A DNA stretch of 64,000 bases, from positions 1 to 64,000 of the forward strand of contig CAIMWI010000062.1 in NCBI GenBank assembly GCA_903845215.1, in the 5' to 3' direction. The notes beneath the pieces are model-generated. The model made no database searches. It saw nothing but the letters and a program-made list of their open reading frames with translations, and was not told where the DNA came from. The DNA comes from an uncultured Rhodobacterales bacterium. GTDB taxonomy: Bacteria > Pseudomonadota > Alphaproteobacteria > Rhodobacterales > Rhodobacteraceae. Positions 17,866 through 27,372 of the stretch are shown one piece after another. Each line of letters starts with the position of its first letter. Within the stretch, counting starts at the first letter, position 1. Both the position numbers and the translations under genes were made by a program.

Positions 17866-19161
17866 TTACAGGTCCGGATAGATCGGGAAGGCGTGGCACA
17901 GGGCTTCGACCTTGGCTTTCACCGCAGCCTCAACCGCGCCGTTGCCCTCTTCGCCATTGGCGGCCAAGCCGTCGACCACTTCCACAATCCAGCGGCCGAT
18001 CTGGCGGAACTCTTCCTCGCCAAAGCCGCGCGTGGTGCCCGCAGGGGTGCCCAAACGCACGCCAGAGGTGACGGTGGGCTTTTCAGGGTCAAACGGGATG
18101 CCGTTCTTGTTGCAGGTGATATGGGCACGGCCCAGTGCCTTTTCGGTGGCATTGCCCTTCACGCCCTTGGGGCGCAGGTCAACCAGCATGACATGGGTGT
18201 CGGTGCCGCCCGTTACCATATCCAAACCGCCCTTCATCAGCTCATCGGCCAAGGCCTTGGCGTTGAGGATGACTTGACCGGTATAGGCTTTGAACTCCGG
18301 CCGCAGCGCCTCGCCAAAGGCGACGGCCTTGGCGGCGATCACATGCATCAAAGGCCCGCCTTGGATGCCGGGGAAGATGGCAGAGTTGAATTTCTTGGCC
18401 AGCTCTTCGTTGTTGGTCAAGATCATACCGCCGCGCGGGCCGCGCAGGGTTTTGTGGGTCGTCGTCGTCGCCACATCGGCATAGGGGAAGGGCGAGGGGT
18501 GATGCCCGCCCGCCACAAGCCCTGCAAAGTGCGCCATATCGACCAGCAGGTAAGCGCCCACCTTGTCGGCAATGGCACGGAACTTGGCAAAGTCGATCTG
18601 GCGCGGCACGGCAGAGCCGCCTGCGATGATCATCTTGGGCTGTGATTCGACAGCCAGCCGTTCGACCTCGTCATAGTCGATGAGGCTGTCTTGCTTGCGC
18701 ACACCGTATTGCACGGCGTTGAACCACTTGCCCGACTGGTTGGGGGCAGCGCCATGGGTCAAGTGCCCGCCAGAGGCCAAGTTCATTCCCAAAATAGTGT
18801 CGCCGGGCTTCAAAAGCGCCTGAAACACGCCTTGGTTGGCTTGGCTGCCAGAATTGGGCTGCACATTGGCAAAGGCCACGCCGAACAACTGGCAAGCCCT
18901 AGAAATCGCAAGGTTTTCGGCCACGTCGACATAGTCGCAACCGCCGTAATACCGCTTGCCCGGATAGCCTTCGGCGTATTTGTTGGTCATCACCGAACCC
19001 TGCGCCTCCATCACGGCGCGGCTGACGATGTTTTCGGACGCGATCAGTTCGATCTCGTCGCGCTGACGGCCAAGTTCAGCGGTGATGGATCCAAACAGTT
19101 CCGGATCACGGCTTGATAGTGGTTCAGAGAAGAATCCGGCATCGCGGTGGGTCTTGGTCAT
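17866..19161 (-). CDS. glyA: Serine hydroxymethyltransferase
   Basis: A 431-residue PLP enzyme that interconverts serine and glycine with tetrahydrofolate, the main source of one-carbon units. The PLP lysine lies in the motif [16 protein letters not shown] (about residues 221-236), and the substrate region [11 protein letters not shown] is near residue 94. The ATG at 19161 has GGAGAG just upstream; a TTG four codons earlier is less likely. It is divergent from nadK, sharing a 204-base control region that contains a GTTTCC/GGAAAC palindrome. No glycine riboswitch was recognised. Confidence 0.98.
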   Translation of the reverse strand: MTKTHRDAGFFSEPLSSRDPELFGSITAELGRQRDEIELIASENIVSRAVMEAQGSVMTNKYAEGYPGKRYYGGCDYVDVAENLAISRACQLFGVAFANVQPNSGSQANQGVFQALLKPGDTILGMNLASGGHLTHGAAPNQSGKWFNAVQYGVRKQDSLIDYDEVERLAVESQPKMIIAGGSAVPRQIDFAKFRAIADKVGAYLLVDMAHFAGLVAGGHHPSPFPYADVATTTTHKTLRGPRGGMILTNNEELAKKFNSAIFPGIQGGPLMHVIAAKAVAFGEALRPEFKAYTGQVILNAKALADELMKGGLDMVTGGTDTHVMLVDLRPKGVKGNATEKALGRAHITCNKNGIPFDPEKPTVTSGVRLGTPAGTTRGFGEEEFRQIGRWIVEVVDGLAANGEEGNGAVEAAVKAKVEALCHAFPIYPDL

Positions 19162-19253
19162 GGGGCTCTCCAAAAGGTTTGGCGCTATCTAGACCCAGAT
19201 TTCCAGCGCGAGAAAGCCGGAAAGCGACAGGTTTCGCATCGCACACGAAAAAA

Positions 19254-19269
19254 GTTTCCGATAGGAAAC
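19254..19269. promoter_or_regulatory. Palindrome in the glyA/nadK control region
   Basis: GTTTCC and GGAAAC form a perfect 6-bp inverted repeat around GATA, between the divergent glyA and nadK genes. The size suits a dimeric repressor site. No known operator consensus was matched. Confidence 0.4.
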
Positions 19270-19365
19270 CTAGCTTGCGCTTTGAATTCCGCAAGCCCCT
19301 GAAAGCTGGGGGTTGAGTTCTGCCCCAAGCCTGCCAAGAGTGTCAGAAATTCTAGGAGTACCCGC

Positions 19366-20130
19366 GTGCCCCAAGGCCAAATCGCTTTTCGTGCCAGCCC
19401 AGCCCCCGCCGCCCAAGAGGCGCTGGTGGCCCTGACGGCGCGATATGGGCAAACCGATCTGGACAGCGCCCAGATCATCGTGGCTTTGGGTGGTGACGGC
19501 TTTATGCTGCAAACTCTGCACGATGATCACAGCGCGGGCCTGCCGGTCTATGGAATGAACTGCGGCACGGTGGGTTTTTTGATGAACACCTTCTCGCTGG
19601 ATGCTTTGCCCGAACGGCTGGCTTTGGCGGAAGAGGCGGTGTTGAATCCGCTTGCTATGACAGCCACCGGCACGGATGGCACGGTCACCCACGCTTTGGC
19701 GATCAACGAAGTATCGCTTTTGCGCATGGGCCCCCAAGCCGCCAAACTGCGCATTCTGGTTGATGGCAAAGAGCGCATGCCTGAACTGGTCTGCGATGGC
19801 TGTCTTTTGTCGACCCCCGCAGGATCAACCGCGTACAACTATTCCGCCCACGGACCCATCCTGCCCATCGGGGCCGATGTGCTGGCGCTGACGGCTGTGG
19901 CCGCCTTTCGCCCGCGCCGCTGGCGGGGGGCTTTGTTGCCCAAAGGGGCCGTGGTACGGTTTGAGGTGTTGGATCCGCAAAAACGCCCCGTGCGCGCCGA
20001 TGCCGACACAAGGCCGGTCACAGATGTGGCATCGGTTGAAATCCGATCCGACCCCTCCGTGCGCCACCGCATTCTGTTCGACCCCGGCCATGGGTTGGAA
20101 GAGCGCTTGATCGTCGAACAATTCGCCTGA
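19366..20130 (+). CDS. nadK: NAD kinase
   Basis: A 254-residue ATP- or polyphosphate-dependent NAD kinase that makes NADP. GGDG, which binds the phosphates, is at about residues 42-45; NEVSLL follows near residue 109 and TPAGSTAYNYSAHGP near residue 148. The gene starts with GTG at 19366 after a TAGGAG site. A Ppk2 is encoded elsewhere in the window, but no physical link is seen. Confidence 0.96.
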   Translation: MPQGQIAFRASPAPAAQEALVALTARYGQTDLDSAQIIVALGGDGFMLQTLHDDHSAGLPVYGMNCGTVGFLMNTFSLDALPERLALAEEAVLNPLAMTATGTDGTVTHALAINEVSLLRMGPQAAKLRILVDGKERMPELVCDGCLLSTPAGSTAYNYSAHGPILPIGADVLALTAVAAFRPRRWRGALLPKGAVVRFEVLDPQKRPVRADADTRPVTDVASVEIRSDPSVRHRILFDPGHGLEERLIVEQFA

Positions 20131-20282
20131 ACCCACCATCCCCCCCTTGGCATTTGTGCACCGCAGAACGCCGCGCTTGACATTTGCGCCTTTCCCCCCC
20201 ATCTGCACCCTATCCGAAGCCCGTGCCGCGTGAGCACCAAAAGGCCCGGATGACGGTTCCCACCATCACGCAGGGGCACCTG

Positions 20283-20326
20283 CAATGTGCACGGCTTCTG
20301 ACGCGGTCAGAGGCGAGGGTGCATTG
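20283..20326 (+). promoter_or_regulatory. Stem-loop in the leader of the DEAD-box helicase gene
   Basis: An inner perfect stem TCTGAC-GCG-GTCAGA (20297-20311) is flanked by a second, imperfect stem in which CAATGTGCAC (20283-20292 region) pairs with GTGCATTG (20319-20326). It ends 25 bases before the helicase start codon. RNA-helicase leaders often carry structures used in cold or auto-control; that role here is inference. Confidence 0.45.
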
Positions 20327-20351
20327 TTCCTTTGTTTGATGGACGAACCCC

Positions 20352-21665
20352 ATGACGACATTCGCTGACCTTGGCCTTTCGCCGAAGATCCTGAAGGCGC
20401 TTGAGCTGACCAATATGACCACGCCCACGCCCATTCAGGCGCAGGCCATTCCCCATATCATGAAGGGCGCTGACCTGATGGGTCTTGCCCAAACCGGCAC
20501 CGGCAAGACGGCGGCCTTTGGTCTGCCGTTGTTGCACCGCTTGCTGGATATCGGCCACCCCCCTGCACCGCGCCATGTGCGCGCGCTGGTGCTGGCACCG
20601 ACACGCGAGCTTGTTTCGCAGATTGCCGAAAACTTCTTGACCTTCACCAAGGGCACGGCGGTAAAAGTCACGATGGTGGTGGGCGGGGCCTCGCTGAACC
20701 GTCAGGCGGATCGGTTGCTGAAAGGCTCTGACGTGCTGGTGGCGACCCCGGGCCGTTTGATCGACCTGTTGGAACGCGGCGCGGTCACGTTGGAATCCTG
20801 CGGTTATCTGGTGCTGGACGAGGCCGACCATATGCTGGACATGGGCTTTATCCATTCTTTGCGCAAAATCGCCAAATACATCCCGCAGCACCGCCAGACG
20901 CTGCTGTTCTCGGCCACGATGCCCAACGACATCGAAGAAATCTCGCGCACATATCTGCGCAACCCCGTGCGCGTGCAGGTGGCCCCCCCGGGAAAGCCCG
21001 TGGAAAAGATCGTGCAAGGCGTGCATTACATCCCCAATGGCGACAAGGCCAAGCTGCTGGAATCCTATCTTCTCAAACATCCCGGCGAGCAGGCCTTGGT
21101 CTTTGGCCGCACCAAGCATGGCGCGGAAAAGCTTTATAAGTTGCTGGTGGCTTGGGGGTTCAAAGCCTCGTCCATCCATGGCAACAAAAGCCAAAACCAC
21201 CGCGACCGCACCTTGACCGAATTCCGCGAGGGCCAGTTGGATGTGCTGGTGGCCACCGATGTGGCCGCGCGCGGCATTGATATTCCCGGCGTGCGCCATG
21301 TCTATAACTTCGACATGCCCAATGTGCCGGAAAACTACGTCCACCGCATCGGCCGCACCGCGCGTGCAGGGGCCGAGGGCAATGCGATCGCCTTTTGCTC
21401 GCCCGCCGAGATGGGCGAATTGCAAGCCGTCGAAAAGCTGTTGAAAAAGACCATCCCGGTGGTCGGCGGGGCCGCTTGGGCGGCAGCCGATATCGCGGCA
21501 GCGCCAAAGCCCGCGCAAAACCGTGGCCAGCGCCCCGGCGGGCAGCGCCCACAGGGCCAAGGGCAGGGCAAACCCGGCCAACGCCCGCAAGGCGCGCCCA
21601 AACCGCTGCGACCTTCGTCTAAAACGGGCGGCGCATCCTCTCCAGCACGGCAAAAGTCGCGCTAA
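20352..21665 (+). CDS. DEAD-box RNA helicase, RhlE-like
   Basis: A 437-residue ATP-dependent RNA helicase. All motifs are present: Q motif (TPTPIQAQAIP), Walker A AQTGTGKT (about residues 44-51), PTRELV, TPGRL, DEAD within LDEADHMLDMGF (about 156-167), SAT, and HRIGRTARAG (about 331-340). Residues beyond 385 are a low-complexity tail rich in Gly, Gln, Arg and Pro that probably binds RNA. Such enzymes remodel ribosomal RNA or help RNA decay, often at low temperature. The leader has a strong stem-loop. Confidence 0.95.
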   Translation: MTTFADLGLSPKILKALELTNMTTPTPIQAQAIPHIMKGADLMGLAQTGTGKTAAFGLPLLHRLLDIGHPPAPRHVRALVLAPTRELVSQIAENFLTFTKGTAVKVTMVVGGASLNRQADRLLKGSDVLVATPGRLIDLLERGAVTLESCGYLVLDEADHMLDMGFIHSLRKIAKYIPQHRQTLLFSATMPNDIEEISRTYLRNPVRVQVAPPGKPVEKIVQGVHYIPNGDKAKLLESYLLKHPGEQALVFGRTKHGAEKLYKLLVAWGFKASSIHGNKSQNHRDRTLTEFREGQLDVLVATDVAARGIDIPGVRHVYNFDMPNVPENYVHRIGRTARAGAEGNAIAFCSPAEMGELQAVEKLLKKTIPVVGGAAWAAADIAAAPKPAQNRGQRPGGQRPQGQGQGKPGQRPQGAPKPLRPSSKTGGASSPARQKSR

Positions 21666-21737
21666 AGCGTTCGGGTCGGGGGCGTGCCCTCGGCCCGAAG
21701 CTTCGATTGCCCCCGAAATCTATGCGCAAGTCATCCC

Positions 21738-22319
21738 ATGGCCAAACTGTACTTTCACTATTCTACGATGAATGCCGGCAAATCCACCTTGCTGCTGCAA
21801 GCCTCGCACAACTACCGCGAGGGGGGGATGGACACCTATCTGATCACCGCCCAGTTCGACCGCCGCGCCGGTGAGGGCCGTATCGCCAGCCGGATCGGCA
21901 TTGGCGAGCCGGCCGATACATTTGCCCCGGACGACGACCTTTATGCCAAGCTGCAAGCGCGGTTTGCCAAGGGCAAAGTGGCCTGTGTGTTCATCGACGA
22001 GGCGCAGTTCCTGTCCAAACCGCAAGTGTGGCAACTGGCGCGCGCCGTGGATGATCTGGGCGTGCCTGTGATGTGCTACGGCCTGCGGGTTGATTTTCAA
22101 GGCAACCTTTTCCCTGGTTCTGCCGCCCTGCTGGCTTGGGCCGACGAGATGCGCGAAGTGCGCACGATTTGCCACTGCGGCAAGAAGGCCACCATGGTCA
22201 TCCGCCGTGGCCCCGACGGCTTGGCGCTGAAAGAGGGCGAGCAGGTGCAGATCGGCGGCAACGAAACCTATGTCAGCCTGTGTCGCAGGCACTGGCGCGC
22301 TGCGGTGGGCGACATCTAG
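21738..22319 (+). CDS. tdk: Thymidine kinase
   Basis: A 193-residue type II thymidine kinase (salvage of thymidine to dTMP). The P-loop YSTMNAGKST is at about residues 8-17, the Walker B FIDEAQF near residue 87, and a zinc-binding set of cysteines CHCGKK and CRRHW near residues 144 and 184. The ATG at 21738 begins MAKLYFHYST, the family N-terminus. It belongs functionally with the nucleoside salvage operon 3 kb downstream. Confidence 0.96.
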   Translation: MAKLYFHYSTMNAGKSTLLLQASHNYREGGMDTYLITAQFDRRAGEGRIASRIGIGEPADTFAPDDDLYAKLQARFAKGKVACVFIDEAQFLSKPQVWQLARAVDDLGVPVMCYGLRVDFQGNLFPGSAALLAWADEMREVRTICHCGKKATMVIRRGPDGLALKEGEQVQIGGNETYVSLCRRHWRAAVGDI

Positions 22320-22395
22320 CCTTTGCCTCGCCGATGTTTCGGTGAAAAATCATATCCCTGCGGGAAAGGCAGCGGTTTTCCTTTTTGGCCAAAGC

Positions 22396-22410
22396 ATGGG
22401 TGAAGCCCAT
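22396..22410. terminator. Short hairpin between tdk and the EamA transporter
   Basis: ATGGG and CCCAT (5 bp) around TGAAG, lying four bases before the stronger palindrome at 22414-22432. Together they may form a double terminator for the two convergent genes. Confidence 0.35.
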
Positions 22411-22413
22411 ACC

Positions 22414-22432
22414 GATTTTTCGCAGAAAAATC
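22414..22432. terminator. Bidirectional terminator hairpin (GATTTTTC-GCA-GAAAAATC), copy 2
   Basis: Identical 19 bases to the element at 16185-16203, again between two convergent genes, seven bases from the transporter stop codon. The U-runs on both strands fit rho-independent termination in both directions. Confidence 0.75.
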
Positions 22433-22438
22433 GACGCG

Positions 22439-23350
22439 TCAGCCCTTGGCTTCGGCTTTCAGGGCAATCCAAATGCCCGCCACCACGATCATCGCCATGC
22501 CCAGCACCGCAAGCGGCGTCAGCACTTCGCCCCAGATTGCCCAACTCCACGCGGCCGAGGCGGGCAGGATTGTGTATTCGATCACTGAAACCCGTGTGGC
22601 ATCGGCGATTTGATAGGCCCGCACCATCAACCCCACGCCCAACAGGGATCCAGCGGCTTGCACAAAGGTCCATCCCCAAAAGGCAAGGCTGGGCCAAACC
22701 GGGCCACGCATCAAAAAGCCGTCTGTGCCCAAGGGCACAGGCAAGGGCGCGATGGTCAGGACAAGCATGCCAAGGACGCCTGCGACGCCAAGCGCCAAAA
22801 AGAAACCGGCAAGCAATGTCTCGGCACTTTCTTGCGGGCACCAACGGCGCGTGGCGATATTGCCCATGGCGTAAAGCGCGCCTGCGGCAATCGGCAGCAG
22901 GGCCGGCAAAGAGGCGCCCCGCATCGCCTCTGGCCCCAGAACAAGGATCACGCCGGCAAAGCCCAAGGCCACGGCCAAAATGCACACCGGTCCAATGCGC
23001 GTGCCGTAGGCAAAGCGCTCGATCAACAGCACGAAGATGGGGGCCGTGAACAGGCCCGCTGCAACCAAAGCCACGGGCAAAAAGGCCAAAGCGCCAAAGT
23101 AGATCACCATGGCAAATCCATGAATGGCCGAACGTGCCACGACTGCAGGCAGGTTCTTCGCCCCCAAGCGCAGCCCCAAGGGGCGCAGGGCCAAGACCAA
23201 AATGCCCATGGCCATTGCCGTGCGCGTGGCGTGAAACTGCCAAAGGCCTGCATCGGCCGCGATGACGCGCACGAAATTGTCCGTAAAGCCGATGATGCTG
23301 GCATAGATCACGATCATGCCCGCTGCAGCCATTGTCCGGTCGCCTGTCAC
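22439..23350 (-). CDS. EamA/DMT family transporter
   Basis: A protein of about 303 residues with ten predicted transmembrane helices and two EamA repeats, the second with the repeat motif YQIADATRVSVIEYTILPAS near the end. Members export or import small metabolites; the substrate is unknown. The likely start is the GTG at 23350, six bases after GGGAGA; an ATG at 23332 is the alternative. It is divergent from the M48-like gene at 23529. Confidence 0.88.
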   Translation of the reverse strand: MTGDRTMAAAGMIVIYASIIGFTDNFVRVIAADAGLWQFHATRTAMAMGILVLALRPLGLRLGAKNLPAVVARSAIHGFAMVIYFGALAFLPVALVAAGLFTAPIFVLLIERFAYGTRIGPVCILAVALGFAGVILVLGPEAMRGASLPALLPIAAGALYAMGNIATRRWCPQESAETLLAGFFLALGVAGVLGMLVLTIAPLPVPLGTDGFLMRGPVWPSLAFWGWTFVQAAGSLLGVGLMVRAYQIADATRVSVIEYTILPASAAWSWAIWGEVLTPLAVLGMAMIVVAGIWIALKAEAKG

Positions 23351-23528
23351 CTGCGTCTCCCTACCCGATGGCCATATCAAACCGCGCCACCCGCAGTTTT
23401 TCCCGCCTAAATGCGACCCCTAAGCCCTGATTTGCCCGTGAATGCGCGCGCGCAAGGCGCGGGGCGGATTGTGGCGCGGGGGGGCATCCGCTAAGCTTCG
23501 TCAAACAGCGTTAACCTTGCATGGCTTT

Positions 23529-24560
23529 ATGACCGCACTGACCAAATACCAGCGCTTGGAATGTGTCGGGCTGTGGCGGCTGACGGCCTCGGCGCAATTG
23601 CGCGAGGTGGTGGTGAATCTGCGCGATACAACCTTGGTTCTCGCGGATCCGCGCAATGAAATGCCCCTGTCGCATTGGTCGCTGCCATCGGTCGAACGGG
23701 TGAACCCCGGGGAAATGCCCGCGCTTTTCACCCCCGGGCGGCTGGAAGATGGCACGCCCAGCGAAACGGTCGAAATTGACGATACCCAGATGATCGCAGC
23801 CCTTGAAACCGTGCGCTCGACCCTGATCCGCCGCCGCCCAAAACCCGGTCGACTGCGGGGGATAGGCTTGGTCTTGGGCGTGACCTTTGGTGTGGTTTTC
23901 GGCGTCTTTTGGCTGCCCGAGGCGATGATCCGGCACACAGCGTCCGTGCTGCCCGTGGCCACGCGGGTGCAAATCGGCAAGCTTGCCGTGGTCGAAGCCG
24001 CGCGCTTGACAGGCTCTGCCTGTCAGGGGGCTTTGGGGCGGCAGGGGGCGGGGGCTTTGGCACAAAAGCTGTCAGGGCAGGGTTTGGGCGAGATTGTCGT
24101 GGTGCGCGATGGCGTAGCGGGGGCCTTGGCCTTGCCGGGGGGGATTGTTCTGGTCTCTAACGCGTTGATCATCGGGGCAGAGGATGCCGAACCTTTGGCT
24201 GGTTACATTCTGGCGGCTCTGATGCGCGCCGATAGCGACGATCCGGTCATCGCGATCTTGCGCCATGCGGGCTTGGCTGCAACCGTGCGGTTGCTGACCA
24301 CGGGCCACCTGCCCCTTGACGGACTGGCGGGCTATGCTGAAACCTTGCTGAATAGCCCTGTCTTGGCCTTGCCCGATGCTGAGTTGCTGGAAAAGTTTAA
24401 GCAAATCGGACTGTCGTCGGGCGCCTATGCCCGTAGCCTTGACCCAAGCGGAAAAAGCACCGCGCGCTTAATCGCGGACGATCCCTTCAAGGGGCTCTCG
24501 CCCGCGCCGATCCTGTCAGACAATGACTGGATCCGGCTGCAGGGCATTTGCGCGAACTAG
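23529..24560 (+). CDS. Membrane-anchored protein resembling a degenerate M48 peptidase
   Basis: A 343-residue protein. Residues 1-115 form a soluble domain beginning MTALTKYQRLECVGLWR; one transmembrane helix lies at about residues 122-140. The C-terminal part has the sequence ALPGGIVLVSNALI (about residues 200-213), like the LPGGxxxVTxGLL strand that precedes the zinc motif of M48 peptidases. The following segment EPLAGYILAALMRADSDD, where HExxH should be, has no histidine pair. It is probably not a protease. The family link is inference. Confidence 0.65.
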   Translation: MTALTKYQRLECVGLWRLTASAQLREVVVNLRDTTLVLADPRNEMPLSHWSLPSVERVNPGEMPALFTPGRLEDGTPSETVEIDDTQMIAALETVRSTLIRRRPKPGRLRGIGLVLGVTFGVVFGVFWLPEAMIRHTASVLPVATRVQIGKLAVVEAARLTGSACQGALGRQGAGALAQKLSGQGLGEIVVVRDGVAGALALPGGIVLVSNALIIGAEDAEPLAGYILAALMRADSDDPVIAILRHAGLAATVRLLTTGHLPLDGLAGYAETLLNSPVLALPDAELLEKFKQIGLSSGAYARSLDPSGKSTARLIADDPFKGLSPAPILSDNDWIRLQGICAN

Positions 24561-24561
24561 G

Positions 24562-25194
24562 TTATTTCGTGCCAAACATCCGGTCGCCCGCATCGCCCAA
24601 GCCCGGAACGATATAGCCGTTCTCGTTCAAATGGCTGTCGACCGAGGCGGTGACGATCTGCACGTCGGGGTGTTCGGCGTTCATGTGGCGAATGCCTTCT
24701 GGGGCTGCCAAAAGGCACAAAAAGCGAATGTTGCGCGCACCAGAGTCTTTGAGCAACTTGATCGCCGCAGCACTGGAATTGCCTGTGGCCAACATAGGAT
24801 CAACCACAATGCAGATGCGGTCCTGCAATTGGTCGGGCACTTTGTAATAATACTGCACCGGTTGCAGCGTTTCATGGTCACGGTACAGGCCCACGAATCC
24901 CACCCGCGCGGCGGGGATCAGTTCCAAAATCCCGTCCAGCAGCCCGTTGCCTGCCCGCAAAATTGAAATCAGCGCCAGTTTCTTGCCGTCAATGGCAGGC
25001 GCGTCCATCTCGCAGATCGGGGTTTGGATCTTTTTCGTCGTCATCGGCAATTCGCGGGTGACTTCATAGGCCAACAGCAGGCTAATTTCGCGCAAAAGCT
25101 GGCGGAAAGACGCGGTGGACGTGTCTTTTTCGCGCATCAGGGTCAGTTTGTGCTGCACCAAAGGGTGGCTGACGATGGTTAAGTTTTCAAACAT
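24562..25194 (-). CDS. upp: Uracil phosphoribosyltransferase
   Basis: A 210-residue enzyme that makes UMP from uracil and PRPP. The PRPP-binding motif [16 protein letters not shown] is at about residues 128-143, and the uracil-binding [13 protein letters not shown] is at the C-terminus. The ATG at 25194 gives the standard [16 protein letters not shown] start. The add stop codon lies inside its first codons (8-base overlap), so it is the last gene of the cdd-deoA-deoB-add-upp operon. Confidence 0.97.
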   Translation of the reverse strand: MFENLTIVSHPLVQHKLTLMREKDTSTASFRQLLREISLLLAYEVTRELPMTTKKIQTPICEMDAPAIDGKKLALISILRAGNGLLDGILELIPAARVGFVGLYRDHETLQPVQYYYKVPDQLQDRICIVVDPMLATGNSSAAAIKLLKDSGARNIRFLCLLAAPEGIRHMNAEHPDVQIVTASVDSHLNENGYIVPGLGDAGDRMFGTK

Positions 25195-26167
25195 GGGCAG
25201 TCTCCAGCCGCTTGGCGATTTTGTCTTTGGTATCGGTGTCACAGAAGGCGGCGTCAAGCGCTGTACGGTTAAGCGTGGCAAAGACGCCCTCGTCCCAGTC
25301 AAACGCCTCGTGCAGCATCTCGTATTCGCGAGTCAAATTGGTGTGAAAAAACGGCGGGTCGTCGGTGGACACGGTGACCTTGACGCCGCGGTGATACAAC
25401 TCGCCGATAGGATGTTTGCGAAAGCTTGGATAGATACCCAAAGCCACGTTCGACCCCGGGCAGCACTCCAGCACGGTGCCGCGTTCGGCCAGTTCATCCA
25501 CCAGGGCCAGATCTTCAATCGCGCGAACGCCGTGGCCGATGCGCTGCGCGCCCAGATCGTGCACAGCATCGCGCACCTCAGACGGGCCAGCCCATTCGCC
25601 GGCGTGAACGGTGGGCTTCAGGCCGGCCTCGCGGGCGGCATCAAAGCTCCACCGGAAGTCTTTCAGCTTGCCCATGGTTTCCACCCCCGCAATGCCAAAG
25701 CCCACCAGAAAATCCCCCGCCGTTTCTGCCGCACACAGCGCGGTTTGGCGGGCCTTGTCGGGGCCAAAGTGGCGGATGCAGGTGGCTATGGCTTTCATGG
25801 TGATGCCCGCCTCACGTTCCAGCACCGCCGCCTCTTCGCGCATGGCTTGTAGATATTCGCGCCACGCGCCGCGATCACGGCCACCGCAAAAGTCGGGCGA
25901 CAGGAAGATTTCGGTATAGATCACCCCATGCTGCGCTTGGTCTTCCAGCACAGCGCGGGTCAGGCGTTGGTAATCTTCGGGGCGGGTCAGGGTGGTGCAG
26001 GCGGCTTCGTAGACTTTGACGAATTCGGCAAAGCCAGAAAAGCGGTAAGACCCATCGGGGGAAAAGATGCCCGCGATGTCGATGTGTTTTTCCTTGGCCA
26101 AGGCAGCAATAAAGCGCGGCGGGGCAGCGCCTTCCAGATGCAGGTGCAGTTCCAGTTTGGGGGTCAT
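25187..26167 (-). CDS. add: Adenosine deaminase
   Basis: A 326-residue zinc enzyme that converts adenosine and deoxyadenosine to inosine forms. Zinc ligands are in HLHLEG (residues 8-13), VHAGE and GHGV give the catalytic glutamate and histidine near residues 195-220, and STDDP near residue 275 gives the last aspartate pair. The ATG at 26167 overlaps the deoB stop (ATGA). An adenine deaminase of the same fold is a less likely alternative; the operon context favours adenosine. Confidence 0.93.
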   Translation of the reverse strand: MTPKLELHLHLEGAAPPRFIAALAKEKHIDIAGIFSPDGSYRFSGFAEFVKVYEAACTTLTRPEDYQRLTRAVLEDQAQHGVIYTEIFLSPDFCGGRDRGAWREYLQAMREEAAVLEREAGITMKAIATCIRHFGPDKARQTALCAAETAGDFLVGFGIAGVETMGKLKDFRWSFDAAREAGLKPTVHAGEWAGPSEVRDAVHDLGAQRIGHGVRAIEDLALVDELAERGTVLECCPGSNVALGIYPSFRKHPIGELYHRGVKVTVSTDDPPFFHTNLTREYEMLHEAFDWDEGVFATLNRTALDAAFCDTDTKDKIAKRLETAHV

Positions 26168-27372
26168 AAAAACGACATTCCGATCCCTTGCGCTTGTATG
26201 TTCAGATGGGCCGCGACCGAGGCCGCCACATCGGCAAAGCCCCGCAACCCGATGGGCCGCGCGCCCAAGCCTGCGGCGACCAGCGGCACGCGCTCGCGGG
26301 TGTGATCGGTGCCATGCCATGTGGGATCGTTGCCGTGATCGGCGGTAAAGATCACCAGATCGCCGGGTTTGAGGCGTGGCAAAAGCGTGCCAACGCGGGC
26401 GTCAAACGCCTCTAGCGCGCGGGCATAGCCTGCGACATCGCGGGGGTGGCCATAGAGGCTGTCAAATTCCACAAAGTTGGCAAAGGTTAAAGAACCGGGT
26501 TCGGATTGCTCTGTCAGCCTGTCAAGATGATCGAAAAGCGCAAGGTCGTCTTGGCCTTTCCACAAATTGCCAATCCCGCGCATGGAAAAGATATCGCCGA
26601 TCTTGCCCACCGCATGGGTCGCCCTGCCCGCCATTGCCGCCCAATCCAGCAAGGTGGGCGCAGGCGGGGCCATGGCGTAGTCGTGGCGGTTGGCGGTGCG
26701 GTGGAAGGTTTGTGCCGTGCCAGTGAAGGGCCGCGCGATCACTCGCCCGACATTCATAGCGTGCAGATGGGGCGCAAGATCGGCGCTAAGTTTCAGCAAT
26801 CGTTCCAGCCCGAAGCGTTCCTCGTGCGCTGCGATCTGAAACACGCTGTCGGCAGAGGTGTAGCAGATCGGCCAACCGGTTTGCAGATGGGCTGCGATAT
26901 GCTGCGCGATGATGGGCACGCCGGAAGAATGGCAATTGCCCAAGATGCCGTCCGTTCCCGCCAACCGACACACCAGCGCCACCAGATCGGGCGGAAAGGC
27001 GGGGATGGTGTTGGGGAAATAGGCCCACTCCCACGGCACGGGCACGCCGGCCAGTTCCCAGTGGCCCGATGGCGTGTCTTTGCCGCGACTGACCTCGCTC
27101 AGCGCCCCCCACAAGCCCCGCGGTGCCGCCGACAGCCCCGGCGTGTCAGCGCCCGAGGCCAGGCGGATCGCTGCCCCCAAACCCAAGCCATCCAGATGCG
27201 GCAAATGCAGCGGGCCTGCGCGCCCGACATCGGCCCGCCCTGCCGCACAGGCTTGGGCGATATGGGCCAAAGTGTTGGCCCCCGCATCGCCGAAATCGGC
27301 AGCATCGGGCGCACCGCCGCAACCCACCGAATCCATCACGACAACAAAAGCGCGGTTGAGGTCAGACCCCAT
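26164..27372 (-). CDS. deoB: Phosphopentomutase
   Basis: A 402-residue metalloenzyme of the alkaline phosphatase superfamily that interconverts (deoxy)ribose 1- and 5-phosphates. The metal-binding motif MDSVGCGGAPDA is at about residues 13-24, and FTADHGNDPTWHGTDHTRE near residue 340 supplies the other metal ligands. It links nucleoside phosphorylase products to central metabolism. Start and stop codons overlap its operon neighbours deoA and add. Confidence 0.97.
   Translation of the reverse strand: MGSDLNRAFVVVMDSVGCGGAPDAADFGDAGANTLAHIAQACAAGRADVGRAGPLHLPHLDGLGLGAAIRLASGADTPGLSAAPRGLWGALSEVSRGKDTPSGHWELAGVPVPWEWAYFPNTIPAFPPDLVALVCRLAGTDGILGNCHSSGVPIIAQHIAAHLQTGWPICYTSADSVFQIAAHEERFGLERLLKLSADLAPHLHAMNVGRVIARPFTGTAQTFHRTANRHDYAMAPPAPTLLDWAAMAGRATHAVGKIGDIFSMRGIGNLWKGQDDLALFDHLDRLTEQSEPGSLTFANFVEFDSLYGHPRDVAGYARALEAFDARVGTLLPRLKPGDLVIFTADHGNDPTWHGTDHTRERVPLVAAGLGARPIGLRGFADVAASVAAHLNIQAQGIGMSFL

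Noticed and set aside
17602..18645. A 347-codon plus-strand frame opposite glyA
   Set aside because: Antisense shadow of the highly conserved glyA; its start overlaps the DUF817 remnant.
19174..19365. A glycine riboswitch upstream of glyA
   Set aside because: The conserved paired glycine aptamer layout was not recognised in this 200-base region.
20177..20205. TTGACA before the helicase as a promoter
   Set aside because: No reasonable -10 at 16-18 bases was found, so the hexamer alone is not called.
20307..21653. A 448-codon minus-strand frame opposite the DEAD-box helicase
   Set aside because: Sequence is repetitive and lacks motifs, while the plus-strand helicase has all its motifs.
22350..23243. 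A 297-codon frame overlapping the EamA transporter in another frame
   Set aside because: The transporter frame has the membrane helices; this one reads as charged noise.
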